Of a stretch of DNA of 64,000 nucleotides, positions 24,501 to 39,080 are shown in pieces. Made by a program: the position numbers and the translations under genes. The notes under the pieces are model-generated. The model did not search any database. It saw only the letters and a list, made by a program, of their open reading frames with translations, and was not told the DNA's origin. Location of the stretch: assembly GCA_035048495.1 (NCBI GenBank), contig JASUTR010000130.1, positions 248,001-312,000 of the forward strand. The letters are read 5' to 3'. Numbering within the stretch: position 1 is the first letter of the stretch; every line of letters starts with the position of its first letter. Source of the stretch: Euptelea pleiosperma. Its lineage: Eukaryota > Streptophyta > Magnoliopsida > Ranunculales > Eupteleaceae.

Positions 24501-27192
24501 TCCGAAGCCTATAACTTGTGACTTTTTCGTAACTAGACAATGTAATTGGACTCAAACTCTTCCATTACTATTGTTTCAATAGATTGGAAGTGTTGGAACA
24601 AAATTTGGGACAGTCGAAACAAGTTAGCTCCATCCGTGCTTCAACGTCTCAAATTGGACTCAGTTTGTGTGTTACATTCCGAAGCCCATAACTTGTGACT
24701 GTTTCGCAACCAGACCTCGTAATTGGACTCAAACTCTTCCATTACAAATGTTTCAACAGATTTTAAGTGTTGGAACAAGATTTGGGACAGTCGAAACAAG
24801 TTAGCTCCATCCGTGCGTCAACGTCTCAAATTGTACTCAGTTTGTGTGTTACAGTCCGAAGCCCATAACTTGTGACTATTTCGCAACCAGACCTCATAAT
24901 TGGACTCAAACTCTTCCGTTACAAATGTGTCAACAGATTTGAAGTGTTGGAACAAAATTTGGGACAGTCGAAACAAGTTAGCTCCATCCGTGCGTCAACA
25001 TATCAAATTGGACTCAGTTTGTGTGTTACATTCCAAAGCCTATAACTTGTGACTTTTTCTCAACCAGACCTCTTAATTGGAGTCAAACTCTTCCGTTACT
25101 AATGTTTCAACAGATTTGAAGTGTTAGAAAAAAATTTGGGTCGGTCGAAACAAGTTGGCTCCATCTGTGCGTCAACATCTCAAATTGGACTCAGTTTGTG
25201 TGTTACATTCCGAAGCCTATAACTTGTGACTTTTTCGCAACTGGACCTCATAATTAGACTCGAATTCTTCCATTACTATTGTTTAAACACATTTGAAGTG
25301 TTAGAACAAGATTCGGGACAGTCGAAACAAGTTAGCTCCATCCGTGCGTCAACGTCTCAAATTGGACTCAATTTGTGTGTTACATTCCGAAGCCCATAAC
25401 TTGTGACTATTTCGCAACCAGACCTCATAATTGGACTCAAACTCTTCCGTTACTAATGTTTCAACAGATTTGAAGTGTTGGAACAAAATTTGGGACAGTC
25501 GAAACAAGTTAGCTCCATCCGTGCGTCAACGTCTCAAATTGGACTCAATTTGTGTGTTACATTCCGAAGCCCATAACTTGTGACTATTTCGCAACCAGAC
25601 CTCATAATTGAACTCAAACTCTTCCGTTACTAATGTTTCAACAGATTTGAAGTGTTGGAACAAAATTAGGGACTGTCGAAACAAGTTATCTCCATCCTTG
25701 CGTCAACGTCTCAAATTGGACTCGGTTTGTGTGTTACATTCCGAAGCCAATAACTTGTGACTGTTTCGCAACCAGACCTCGGAATTGGACTCAAACTCTT
25801 CCATTACTAATGTTTCAACAGATTTGAAGTGTTGGAACAAGATTTGGGACAGTCGAAACAAATTAGCTCCATCCGTGCGTCAACATCTCAAATTGGACTC
25901 AGTTTGTGTGTTACATTCCGAACCTATAACTTGTGACTTTTTCGCAACCGGACCTCATAATTAGACTCGAATTCTTCCATTACTATTGTTGAAACACATT
26001 TGAAGTGTTGGAACAAGATTCGGGACAGTCGAAAGAAGTTAGCTCCATCCGTGCGTCAACGTCTCAAGTTGGACTCAGTTTGTATGTTACATTCCGAAGC
26101 CTATAACTTGTGACTGTTTCCCAACCATACCTCGCAATTGGACTCAAACTCTTCCATTACTATTGTTTCAATAGATTGGAAGTGTTGGAAAAAGATTTTG
26201 GACAGTCGAAACAGGTTAGCTCCATCCGTGCGTCAATGTCTCAAATTGGACTCAGTTTGTGTGTTACATTCCGAAGCCAATAACTTGTGACTGTTTCGCA
26301 ACCAGACCTCGTAATTGGACTCAAACTCTTCCATTACTAATGATTCAATAGATTTGAAGTGTTGGAACAAGATTTGGGGCAGTCGAAACAAGTTAGCTCC
26401 ATCCGTGCGTCAATGTCTCAAATTGGACTCAGTTTGTGTGTTACATTCCGTAGCCTATAACTTGTGACTTTTTCGCAACCAGACCTTATAATTGGACTCA
26501 AACTCTTCCGTTACTAATGTTTCAACAGAGTTGAAGTGTTGGAACAAGATTCTGGACAGTCGAAACAAGTTAGCTCCATCCGTGCGTCAACGTCTCAAAT
26601 TGGACTCAGTTTGTGTGTTACATTCCGAAGCCTATAACTTGTGACTTTTTCGTAACTAGACAATGTAATTGGACTCAAACTCTTCCCTTACTATTGTTTC
26701 AATAGATTGGAAGTGTTGGAACAAAATTTGGGACAGTCGAAACAAGTTAGCTCCATCCGTGCGTCAACGTCTCAAATTGGACTCAGTTTGTGTGTTACAT
26801 TCCGAAGCCCATAACTTGTGACTGTTTCGCAACCAGACCTCGTAATTGGACTCAAACTCTTCCATTACAAATGTTTCAACAGATTTTAAGTGTTGGAACA
26901 AGATTTGGGACAGTCGAAACAAGTTAGCTCCATCCGTTCGTCAACGTCTCAAATTGTACTCAGTTTGTGTGTTACAGTCCGAAGCCCATAACTTGTGACT
27001 ATTTCGCAACCAGACCTCATAATTGGACTCAAACTCTTCCGTTACAAATGTGTCAACAGATTTGAAGTGTTGGAACAAAATTTGGGACAGTCGAAACAAG
27101 TTAGCTCCATCCGTGCGTCAACATATCAAATTGGACTCAGTTTGTGTGTTACATTCCAAAGCCTATAACTTGTGACTTTTTCGCAACCAGAC

Positions 27193-27900
27193 CTCTTAAT
27201 TGGAGTCAAACTCTTCCGTTACTAATGTTTCAACAGATTTGAAGTGTTAGAAAAAAATTTGGGTCGTTCGAAACAAGTTGGCTCCATCCGTGCGTTAACA
27301 TCTCAAATTGGACTCAGTTTGTATGTTACATTCCGAAGCCTATAACTTGTGACTTTTTCGCAACTGGACCTCATAATTAGACTCGAATTCTTCCATTACT
27401 ATTGTTTAAACACATTTGAAGTGTTAGAACAAGATTCGGGACAGTCGAAACAAGTTAGCTCCATCCGTGCGTCAACGTCTCAAATTGGACTCAATTTGTG
27501 TGTTACATTCCGAAGCCCATAACTTGTGACTATTTCGCAACCAGACCTCTTAATTGGAGTCAAACTCTTCCGTTACTAATGTTTCAACAGATTTGAAGTG
27601 TTAGAAAAAAATTTGGGTCGGTCGAAACAAGTTGGCTCCATCCGTGCGTTAACATCTCAAATTGGACTCAGTTTGTGTGTTACATTCCGAAGCCTATAAC
27701 TTGTGACTTTTTCGCAACTGGACCTCATAATTAGACTCGAATTCTTCCATTACTATTGTTTAAACACATTTGAAGTGTTAGAACAAGATTTGGGACAGTC
27801 GAAACAAGTTAGCTCCATCCGTGCGTCAACGTCTCAAATTGGACTCAATTTGTGTGTTACATTCCGAAGCCCATAACTTGTGACTATTTCGCAACCAGAC
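27193..27900 (+). repeat. Two-monomer (354 bp) tandem duplication
   Basis: The pair of monomers containing TTAATTGGAGTCAAAC, TTAGAAAAAAATTTGGGTCG, GCGTTAACATC and GCAACTGGACC occurs twice in a row (TAATTGGAGT at 27197 and 27551, 354 bp apart). Neighbouring higher-order units carry this pair once. Confidence 0.8.
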
Positions 27901-30089
27901 CTCATAATTGGACTCAAACTCTTCCGTTACTAATGTTTCAACAGATTTGAAGTGTTGGAACAAAATTTGGGACAGTCGAAACAAGTTAGCTCCATCCGTG
28001 CGTCAACGTCTCAAATTGGACTCAATTTGTGTGTTACATTCCGAAGCCCATAACTTGTGACTATTTCGCAACCAGACCTCATAATTGAACTCAAACTCTT
28101 CCGTTACTAATGTTTCAACAGATTTGAAGTGTTGGAACATAATTAGGGACTGTCGAAACAAGTTATCTCCATCCTTGCGTCAACGTCTCAAATTGGACTC
28201 GGTTTGTGTGTTACATTCCGAAGCCAATAACTTGTGACTGTTTCGCAACCAGACCTCGGAATTGGACTCAAACTCTTCCATTACTAATGTTTCAACAGAT
28301 TTGAAGTGTTGGAACAAGATTTGGGACAGTCGAAACAAGTTAGCTCCATCCGTGCGTCAACATCTCAAATTGGACTCAGTTTGTGTGTTACATTCCGAAC
28401 CTATAACTTGTGACTTTTTCGCAACCGGACCTCATAATTAGACTCGAATTCTTCCATTACTAATGTTTCAACAGATTTGAAGTGTTGGAACAAGATTCGG
28501 GACAGTCGAAAGAAGTTAGCTCCATCCGTGCGTCAACGTCTCAAGTTGGACTCAGTTTGTATGTTACATTCCGAAGCCTATAACTTGTGACTGTTTCCCA
28601 ACCATACCTCGCAATTGGACTCAAACTCTTCCATTACTATTGTTTCAATAGATTGGAAGTGTTGGAAAAAGATTTTGGACAGTCGAAACAGGTTAGCTCC
28701 ATCCGTGCGTCAATGTCTCAAATTGGACTCAGTTTGTGTGTTACATTCCGAAGCCAATAACTTGTGACTGTTTCGCAACCAGACCTCGTAATTGGACTCA
28801 AACTCTTCCATTACTAATGATTCAATAGATTTGAAGTGTTGGAACAAGATTTGGGGCAGTCGAAACAAGTTAGCTCCATCCGTGCGTCAATGTCTCAAAT
28901 TGGACTCAGTTTGTGTGTTACATTCCGTAGCCTATAACTTGTGACTTTTTCGCAACCAGACCTTATAATTGGACTCAAACTCTTCCGTTACTAATGTTTC
29001 AACAGATTTGAAGTGTTGGAACAAGATTCGGGACAGTCGAAACAAGTTAGCTCCATCCGTGCGTCAACGTCTCAAATTGGACTCAGTTTGTGTGTTACAT
29101 TCCGAAGCCTATATCTTGTGACTTTTTCGTAACTAGACCCTGTAATTGGACTGAAACTCTTCCATTACTAATGTTTCAACAGATTTGAAGTATTGGAACA
29201 AGATTTGGGACAGTCGAAACAAGTTAGCTCCATCCGTGCGTCAAGGTCTCAAATTGGACTCAGTTTGTGTGTTACAGTCCGAAGCCCATAACTTGTGACT
29301 ATTTCGCAACCAGACCTCATAATTGGACTCAAACTCTTCCGTTACTAATGTGTCAACAGATTTGAAGTTTTGGAACAAAATTTGGGACAGTCGAAACAAG
29401 TTAGCTCCATCCGTGCGTCAACGTATCAAATTGGACTCAGTTTGTGTGTTACATTCCGAAGCCAATAACTTGTGTCTTTTTCGCAACTAGACCTATTAAT
29501 TGGACTCAAACTCTTCTATTACTATTGTTTCAACAGATTTGAAGTGTTGGAACAAGATTTGGGACAGTCGAAACAAGTTAGCTCCATCCGTTCGTCAACG
29601 TCTCAAATTGGACTTAGTTTGTGTTACATTCCGTAGCATATAACTTGTGACTTTTTCGCAACCAGACCTCATAATTGGACTCAAACTCTTCCGTTACTAA
29701 TGTTTCAACAGAGTTGAAGTGTTGGAACAAGATTCTGGACAGTCGAAACAAGTTAGCTCCATCCGTGCGTCAACGTCTCAAATTGGACTCAGTTTGTGTG
29801 TTACATTCCGAAGCCTATAACTTGTGACTTTTTCGTAACTAGACAATGTAATTGGACTCAAACTCTTCCCTTACTATTGTTTCAATAGATTGGAAGTGTT
29901 GGAACAAAATTTGGGACAGTCGAAACAAGTTAGCTCCATCCGTGCGTCAACGTCTCAAATTGGACTCAGTTTGTGTGTTACATTCCGAAGCCCATAACTT
30001 GTGACTGTTTCGCAACCAGACCTCGTAATTGGACTCAAACTCTTCCATTACAAATGTTTCAACAGATTTTAAGTGTTGGAACAAGATTT

Positions 30090-33000
30090 GGGACAGTCGA
30101 AACAAGTTAGCTCCATCCGTGCGTCAACGTCTCAAATTGTACTCAGTTTGTGTGTTACAGTCCGAAGCCCATAACTTGTGACTATTTCGCAACCAGACCT
30201 CATAATTGGACTCAAACTCTTCCGTTACAAATGTGTCAACAGATTTGAAGTGTTGGAACAAAATTTGGGACAGTCGAAACAAGTTAGCTCCATCCGTGCG
30301 TCAACATATCAAATTGGACTCAGTTTGTGTGTTACATTCCAAAGCCTATAACTTGTGACTTTTTCGCAACCAGACCTCTTAATTGGAGTCAAACTCTTCC
30401 GTTACTAATGTTTCAACAGATTTGAAGTGTTAGAAAAAAATTTGGGTCGGTCGAAACAAGTTGGCTCCATCCGTGCGTTAACATCTCAAATTGTACTCAG
30501 TTTGTGTGTTACATTCCGAAGCCTATAACTTGTGACTTTTTCGCAACCGGACCTCATAATTAGACTCGAATTCTTCCATTACTATTGTTTAAACACATTT
30601 GAAGTGTTAGAACAAGATTCGGGACAGTCGAAACAAGTTTGCTCTATCCGTGCATCAACGTCTCAAATTGGACTCAGTTTGTGTGTTACATTCCGAAGCC
30701 TATAACTTGTGACTTTTTCGCAACCGGACCTCATAATTAGACTCGAATTCTTCCATTACTATTGTTTAAACACATTTGAAGTGTTAGAACAAGATTCGGA
30801 CAGTCGAAACAAGTTAGCTCCATCCGTGCGTCAACGTCTCAAATTGGACTCAATTTGTGTGTTACATTCCGAAGCCCATAACTTGTGACTATTTCGCAAC
30901 CAGACCTCATAATTGGACTCAAACTCTTCCGTTACTAATGTTTCAACAGATTTGAAGTGTTGGAATAAAATTTGGGACAGTCGAAACAAGTTAGCTCCAT
31001 CCGTGCGTCAACGTCTCAAATTGGACTCAATTTGTGTGTTACATTCCGAAGCCCATAACTTGTGACTATTTCGCAACCAGACCTCATAATTGGACTCAAA
31101 CTCTTCCGTTACTAATGTTTCAACAGATTTGAAGTGTTGGAACAAAATTAGGGACTGTCGAAACAAGTTACCTCCATCCTTGCGTCAACGTCTCAAATTG
31201 GACTCGGTTTGTGTGTTACATTCCGAAGCCAATAACTTGTGACTGTTTCCCAACCAGACCTCGGAATTGGACTGAAACTCTTCCATTACTAATGTTTCAA
31301 CAGATTTGAAGTGTTGGAACAAGATTTGGGACAGTCGAAACAAGTTAGCTCCATCCGTGCGTCAACATCTCAAATTGGACTCAGTTTGTGTGTTACATTC
31401 CGAACCTATAACTTGTGACTTTTTCGCAACCGGACCTCATAATTAGACTCGAATTCTTCCATTACTATTGTTGAAACACATTTGAAGTGTTGGAACAAGA
31501 TTCGGGACAGTCGAAAGAAGTTAGCTCCATCCGTGCGTCAACGTCTCAAGTTGGACTCAGTTTGTATGTTACATTCCGAAGCCTATAACTTGTGACTGTT
31601 TCCCAACCATACCTCGCAATTGGACTCAAACTCTTCCATTACTATTGTTTCAATAGATTGGAAGTGTTGGAAAAAGATTTTGGACAGTCGAAACAGGTTA
31701 GCTCCATCCGTGCGTCAATGTCTCAAATTGGACTCAGTTTGTGTGTTACATTCCGAAGCCAATAACTTGTGACTGTTTCGCAACCAGACCTCGTAATTGG
31801 ACTCAAACTCTTCCATTACTAATGATTCAATAGATTTGAAGTGTTGGAACAAGATTTGGGGCAGTCGAAACAAGTTAGCTCCATCCGTGCGTCAATGTCT
31901 CAAATTGGACTCAGTTTGTGTGTTACATTCCGTAGCCTATAACTTGTGACTTTTTCGCAACCAGACCTTATAATTGGACTCAAACTCTTCCGTTACTAAT
32001 GTTTCAACAGATTTGAAGTGTTGGAACAAGATTCGGGACAGTCGAAACAAGTTAGCTCCATCCGTGCGTCAACGTCTCAAATTGGACTCAGTTTGTGTGT
32101 TACATTCCGAAGCCTATATCTTGTGACTTTTTCGTAACTAGACCCTGTAATTGGACTGAAACTCTTCCATTACTAATGTTTCAACAGATTTGAAGTATTG
32201 GAACAAGATTTGGGACAGTCGAAACAAGTTAGCTCCATCCGTGCGTCAAGGTCTCAAATTGGACTCAGTTTGTGTGTTACAGTCCGAAGCCCATAACTTG
32301 TGACTATTTCGCAACCAGACCTCATAATTGGACTCAAACTCTTCCGTTACTAATGTGTCAACAGATTTGAAGTTTTGGAACAAAATTTGGGACAGTCGAA
32401 ACAAGTTAGCTCCATCCGTGCGTCAACGTCTCAAATTGTACTCAGTTTGTGTGTTACAGTCCGAAGCCCATAACTTGTGACTATTTCGCAACCAGACCTC
32501 ATAATTGGACTCAAACTCTTCCGTTACAAATGTGTCAACAGATTTGAAGTGTTGGAACAAAATTTGGGACAGTCGAAACAAGTTAGCTCCATCCGTGCGT
32601 CAACATATCAAATTGGACTCAGTTTGTGTGTTACATTCCAAAGCCTATAACTTGTGACTTTTTCGCAACCAGACCTCTTAATTGGAGTCAAACTCTTCCG
32701 TTACTAATGTTTCAACAGATTTGAAGTGTTAGAAAAAAATTTGGGTCGGTCGAAACAAGTTGGCTCCATCCGTGCGTTAACATCTCAAATTGTACTCAGT
32801 TTGTGTGTTACATTCCGAAGCCTATAACTTGTGACTTTTTCGCAACCGGACCTCATAATTAGACTCGAATTCTTCCATTACTATTGTTTAAACACATTTG
32901 AAGTGTTAGAACAAGATTCGGGACAGTCGAAACAAGTTTGCTCTATCCGTGCATCAACGTCTCAAATTGGACTCAGTTTGTGTGTTACATTCCGAAGCCT

Positions 33001-34160
33001 ATAACTTGTGACTTTTTCGCAACCGGACCTCATAATTAGACTCGAATTCTTCCATTACTATTGTTTAAACACATTTGAAGTGTTAGAACAAGATTCGGAC
33101 AGTCGAAACAAGTTAGCTCCATCCGTGCGTCAACGTCTCAAATTGGACTCAATTTGTGTGTTACATTCCGAAGCCCATAACTTGTGACTATTTCGCAACC
33201 AGACCTCATAATTGGACTCAAACTCTTCCGTTACTAATGTTTCAACAGATTTGAAGTGTTGGAATAAAATTTGGGACAGTCGAAACAAGTTAGCTCCATC
33301 CGTGCGTCAACGTCTCAAATTGGACTCAATTTGTGTGTTACATTCCGAAGCCCATAACTTGTGACTATTTCGCAACCAGACCTCATAATTGGACTCAAAC
33401 TCTTCCGTTACTAATGTTTCAACAGATTTGAAGTGTTGGAACAAAATTAGGGACTGTCGAAACAAGTTACCTCCATCCTTGCGTCAACGTCTGAAATTGG
33501 ACTCGGTTTGTGTGTTACATTCCGAAGCCAATAACTTGTGACTGTTTCCCAACCAGACCTCGGAATTGGACTGAAACTCTTCCATTACTAATGTTTCAAC
33601 AGATTTGAAGTGTTGGAACAAGATTTGGGACAGTCGAAACAAGTTAGCTCCATCCGTGCGTCAACATCTCAAATTGGACTCAGTTTGTGTGTTACATTCC
33701 GAACCTATAACTTGTGACTTTTTCGCAACCGGACCTCATAATTAGACTCGAATTCTTCCATTACTATTGTTGAAACACATTTGAAGTGTTGGAACAAGAT
33801 TCGGGACAGTCGAAAGAAGTTAGCTCCATCCGTGCGTCAACGTCTCAAGTTGGACTCAGTTTGTATGTTACATTCCGAAGCCTATAACTTGTGACTGTTT
33901 CCCAACCATACCTCGCAATTGGACTCAAACTCTTCCATTACTATTGTTTCAATAGATTGGAAGTGTTGGAAAAAGATTTTGGACAGTCGAAACAGGTTAG
34001 CTCCATCCGTGCGTCAATGTCTCAAATTGGACTCAGTTTGTGTGTTACATTCCGAAGCCAATAACTTGTGACTGTTTCGCAACCAGACCTCGTAATTGGA
34101 CTCAAACTCTTCCATTACTAATGATTCAATAGATTTGAAGTGTTGGAACAAGATTTGGGG
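30090..34160 (+). repeat. 13-monomer (2299 bp) tandem duplication
   Basis: Rare variants recur at exactly 2299 bp: CGTGCGTTAAC at 30472 and 32771, GGAATAAAATTTGGG at 30962 and 33261, GTTTCCCAACCAGACC at 31245 and 33544, and the TTCCCAACCATACC marker at 31598 and 33897. The first copy runs about 30090-32388; the second begins near 32389 and stays close to the first until about 34160. I saw one base difference in the best stretch (near 31193 versus 33492). Confidence 0.85.
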
Positions 34161-37100
34161 CAGTCGAAACAAGTTAGCTCCATCCGTGCGTCAACGTCTC
34201 AAATTGGACTCAGTTTGTGTGTTACATTCCGTAGCCTATAACTTGTGACTTTTTCGCAACCGGACCTTATAATTGGACTCAAACTCTTCCGTTACTAATG
34301 TTTCAACAGATTTGAAGTGTTGGAACAAGATTCGGGACAGTCGAAACAAGTTAGCTCCATCCGTGCGTCAACGTCTCAAATTGGACTCAGTTTGTGTGTT
34401 ACATTCCGAAGCCTATAACTTGTGACTTTTTCGTAACTAGACCCTGTAATTGGACTCAAACTCTTCCATTACTATCGTTTCAATAGATTGGAAGTGTTAA
34501 AACAAGATTTCGGACAGTCGAAACAAGTTAGCTCCATCCGTGCGTCAAGGTCTCAAATTGGACTCAGTTTGTGTGTTACATTCCGAAGCCTATAACTTGT
34601 GACTTTTTCGCAACCAGGCCTCATAATTGGACTCAAACTCTTCCATTACTAATGTTTCAACAGATTTGAAGTGTTGGAACAAGATTTGGGACAGTCGAAA
34701 CAAGTTAGCTCCATCCGTGCGTCAACGTCTCAAATTGGACTCAGTTTGTGTGTTACATTCCGAAGCCTCTAACTTGTGACTTTTTCGCAATCAGACCTTA
34801 TAATTTGACTCAAACTCTTCCATTACTAATGTTTCAACGGATTTGAAGTGTTGGAACAAAATTTGGGACAGTCGAAACAAGTTAGCTCCATCCGTGCGTC
34901 AACGTATCAAATTGGACTCAGTTTGTGTGTTACATTCCGAAGCCAATAACTTGTGACTTTTTCGCAACTAGACCTTGTAATTGGACTCAAACTCTTCCAT
35001 TACAAATGTTTCAACAAATTTGAAGTGTTGGAACAAGATTTGGGATAGTCGAAACAAGTTAGCTCCATCCGTGCGTCAACGTCTCAAATTGGACTCAATT
35101 TGTGTGTTACATTCCGAAGCCCATAACTTGTGACTATTTCGCAACCAGACCTCATAATTGGACTCAAACTCTTCCGTTACTAATGTTTCAACAGATTTGA
35201 AGTGTTGGAACAAAATTTGGGACAGTCGAAACAAGTTAGCTCCATCCGTGCGTCAACGTCTCAAATTGGACTCAGTTTGTGTGTTACATTCCGAAGCCCA
35301 TAACTTGTGACTGTTTCGCAACCAGACCTCGTAATTGGACTCAAACTCTTCCATTACAAATGTTTCAACAGATTTTAAGTGTTGGAACAAGATTTGGGAC
35401 AGTCGAAACAAGTTAGCTCCATCCGTGCGTCAACGTCTCAAATTGTACTCAGTTTGTGTGTTACACTCCGAAGCCCATAACTTGTGACTATTTCGCAACC
35501 AGACCTCATAATTGGACCCAAACTCTTCCGTTACAAATGTGTCAACAGATTTGAAGTGTTGGAACAAAATTTGGGACAGTCGAAACAAGTTAGCTCCATC
35601 CGTGCGTCAACATATCAAATTGGACTCAGTTTGTGTGTTACATTCCAAAGCCTATAACTTGTGACTTTTTCGCAACCAGACCTCTTAATTGGAGTCAAAC
35701 TCTTCCGTTACTAATGTTTCAACAGATTTGAAGTGTTAGAAAAAAATTTGGGTCGGTCGAAACAAGTTGGCTCCATCCGTGCGTCAACATCTCAAATTGG
35801 ACTCAGTTTGTGTGTTACATTCCGAAGCCTATAACTTGTGACTTTTTCGCAACCGGACCTCATAATTAGACTCGAATTCTTCCATTACTATTGTTTAAAC
35901 ACATTTGAAGTGTTAGAACAAGATTCGGGACAGTCGAAACAAGTTTGCTCTATCCGTGCATCAACGTCTCAAATAGGACTCAGTTTGTGTGTTACATTCC
36001 GAAGCCTATAACTTGTGACTTTTTCGCAACCGGACCTCATAATTAGACTCGAATTCTTCCATTACTATTGTTTAAACACATTTGAAGTGTTAGAACAAGA
36101 TTCGGACAGTCGAAACAAGTTAGCTCCATCCGTGCGTCAACGTCTCAAATTGGACTCAATTTGTGTGTTACATTCCGAAGCCCATAACTTGTGACTATTT
36201 CGCAACCAGACCTCATAATTGGACTCAAACTCTTCCGTTACTAATGTTTCAACAGATTTGAAGTGTTGGAACAAAATTAGGGACTGTCGAAACAAGTTAC
36301 CTCCATCCTTGCGTCAACGTCTCAAATTGGACTCGGTTTGTGTGTTACATTCCGAAGCCAATAACTTGTGACTGTTTCGCAACCAGACCTCGGAATTGGA
36401 CTCAAACTCTTCCATTACTAATGTTTCAACAGATTTGAAGTGTTGGAACAAGATTTGGGACAGTCGAAACAAGTTAGCTCCATCCGTGCGTCAACATCTC
36501 AAATTGGACTCAGTTTGTGTGTTACATTCCGAACCTATAACTTGTGACTTTTTCGCAACCGGACCTCATAATTAGACTCGAATTCTTCCATTACTATTGT
36601 TGAAACACATTTGAAGTGTTGGAACAAGATTCGGGACAGTCGAAAGAAGTTAGCTCCATCCGTGCGTCAACGTCTCAAGTTGGACTCAGTTTGTATGTTA
36701 CATTCCGAAGCCTATAACTTGTGACTGTTTCCCAACCATACCTCGCAATTGGACTCAAACTCTTCCATTACTATTGTTTCAATAGATTGGAAGTGTTGGA
36801 AAAAGATTTTGGACAGTCGAAACAGGTTAGCTCCATCCGTGCGTCAATGTCTCAAATTGGACTCAGTTTGTGTGTTACATTCCGAAGCCAATAACTTGTG
36901 ACTGTTTCGCAACCAGACCTCGTAATTGGACTCAAACTCTTCCATTACTAATGATTCAATAGATTTGAAGTGTTGGAACAAGATTTGGGGCAGTCGAAAC
37001 AAGTTAGCTCCATGCGTGCGTCAACGTCTCAAATTGGACTCAGTTTGTGTGTTACATTCCGTAGCCTATAACTTGTGACTTTTTCGCAACCGGACCTTAT

Positions 37101-39080
37101 AATTGGACTCAAACTCTTCCGTTACTAATGTTTCAACAGATTTGAAGTGTTGGAACAAGATTCGGGACAGTCGAAACAAGTTAGCTCCATCCGTGCGTCA
37201 ACGTCTCAAATTGGACTCAGTTTGTGTGTTACATTCCGAAGCCTATAACTTGTGACTTTTTCGTAACTAGACCCTGTAATTGGACTCAAACTCTTCCATT
37301 ACTATCGTTTCAATAGATTGGAAGTGTTAAAACAAGATTTCGGACAGTCGAAACAAGTTAGCTCCATCCGTGCGTCAAGGTCTCAAATTGGACTCAGTTT
37401 GTGTGTTACATTCCGAAGCCTATAACTTGTGACTTTTTCGCAACCAGGCCTCATAATTGGACTCAAACTCTTCCATTACTAATGTTTCAACAGATTTGAA
37501 GTGTTGGAACAAGATTTGGGACAGTCGAAACAAGTTAGCTCCATCCGTGCGTTAACGTCTCAAATTGGACTCAGTTTGTGTGTTACATTCCGAAGCCTCT
37601 AACTTGTGACTTTTTCGCAATCAGACCTTATAATTTGACTCAAACTCTTCCATTACTAATGTTTCAACGGATTTGAAGTGTTGGAACAAAATTTGGGACA
37701 GTCGAAACAAGTTAGCTCCATCCGTGCGTCAACGTATCAAATTGGACTCAGTTTGTGTGTTACATTCCGAAGCCAATAACTTGTGACTTTTTCGCAACTA
37801 GACCTTGTAATTGGACTCAAACTCTTCCATTACAAATGTTTCAACAAATTTGAAGTGTTGGAACAAGATTTGGGATAGTCGAAACAAGTTAGCTCCATCC
37901 GTGCGTCAACGTCTCAAATTGGACTCAATTTGTGTGTTACATTCCGAAGCCCATAACTTGTGACTATTTCGCAACCAGACCTCATAATTGGACTCAAACT
38001 CTTCCGTTACTAATGTTTCAACAGATTTGAAGTGTTGGAACAAAATTTGGGACAGTCGAAACAAGTTAGCTCCATCCGTGCGTCAACGTCTCAAATTGGA
38101 CTCAGTTTGTGTGTTACATTCCGAAGCCCATAACTTGTGACTGTTTCGCAACCAGACCTCGTAATTGGACTCAAACTCTTCCATTACAAATGTTTCAACA
38201 GATTTTAAGTGTTGGAACAAGATTTGGGACAGTCGAAACAAGTTAGCTCGATCCGTGCGTCAACGTCTCAAATTGTACTCAGTTTGTGTGTTACAGTCCG
38301 AAGCCCATAACTTGTGACTATTTCGCAACCAGACCTCATAATTGGACCCAAACTCTTCCGTTACAAATGTGTCAACAGATTTGAAGTGTTGGAACAAAAT
38401 TTGGGACAGTCGAAACAAGTTAGCTCCATCCGTGCGTCAACATATCAAATTGGACTCAGTTTGTGTGTTACATTCCAAAGCCTATAACTTGTGACTTTTT
38501 TGCAACCAGACCTCTTAATTGGAGTCAAACTCTTCCGTTACTAATGTTTCAACAGATTTGAAGTGTTAGAAAAAAATTTGGGTCGGTCGAAACAAGTTGG
38601 CTCCATCCGTGCGTCAACGTCTCAAATTGGACTCAGTTTGTGTGTTACATTCCGAAGCCTATAACTTGTGACTTTTTCGCAACCGGACCTCATAATTAGA
38701 CTCGAATTCTTCCATTACTATTGTTTAAACACATTTGAAGTGTTAGAACAAGATTCGGGACAGTCGAAACAAGTTTGCTCTATCCGTGCATCAACGTCTC
38801 AAATAGGACTCAGTTTGTGTGTTACATTCCGAAGCCTATAACTTGTGACTTTTTCGCAACCGGACCTCATAATTAGACTCGAATTCTTCCATTACTATTG
38901 TTGAAACACATTTGAAGTGTTAGAACAAGATTCGGACAGTCGAAACAAGTTAGCTCCATCCGTGCGTCAACGTCTCAAATTGGACTCAATTTGTGTGTTA
39001 CATTCCGAAGCCCATAACTTGTGACTATTTCGCAACCAGACCTCATAATTGGACTCAAACTCTTCCGTTACTAATGTTTC
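33370..39080 (+). repeat. 16-monomer (2830 bp) tandem duplication
   Basis: Shared private variants are spaced 2830 bp apart: the marker at 33897 and 36727, TCAAGGTCTC next to an ACCAGGCC monomer at 34545 and 37375, ATTGGACCCAAAC at 35511 and 38341, and AAATAGGACTCAG at 35971 and 38801. The correspondence breaks near 39100, where the second copy has one extra monomer, turning the next marker interval into 3006 bp. Confidence 0.8.
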
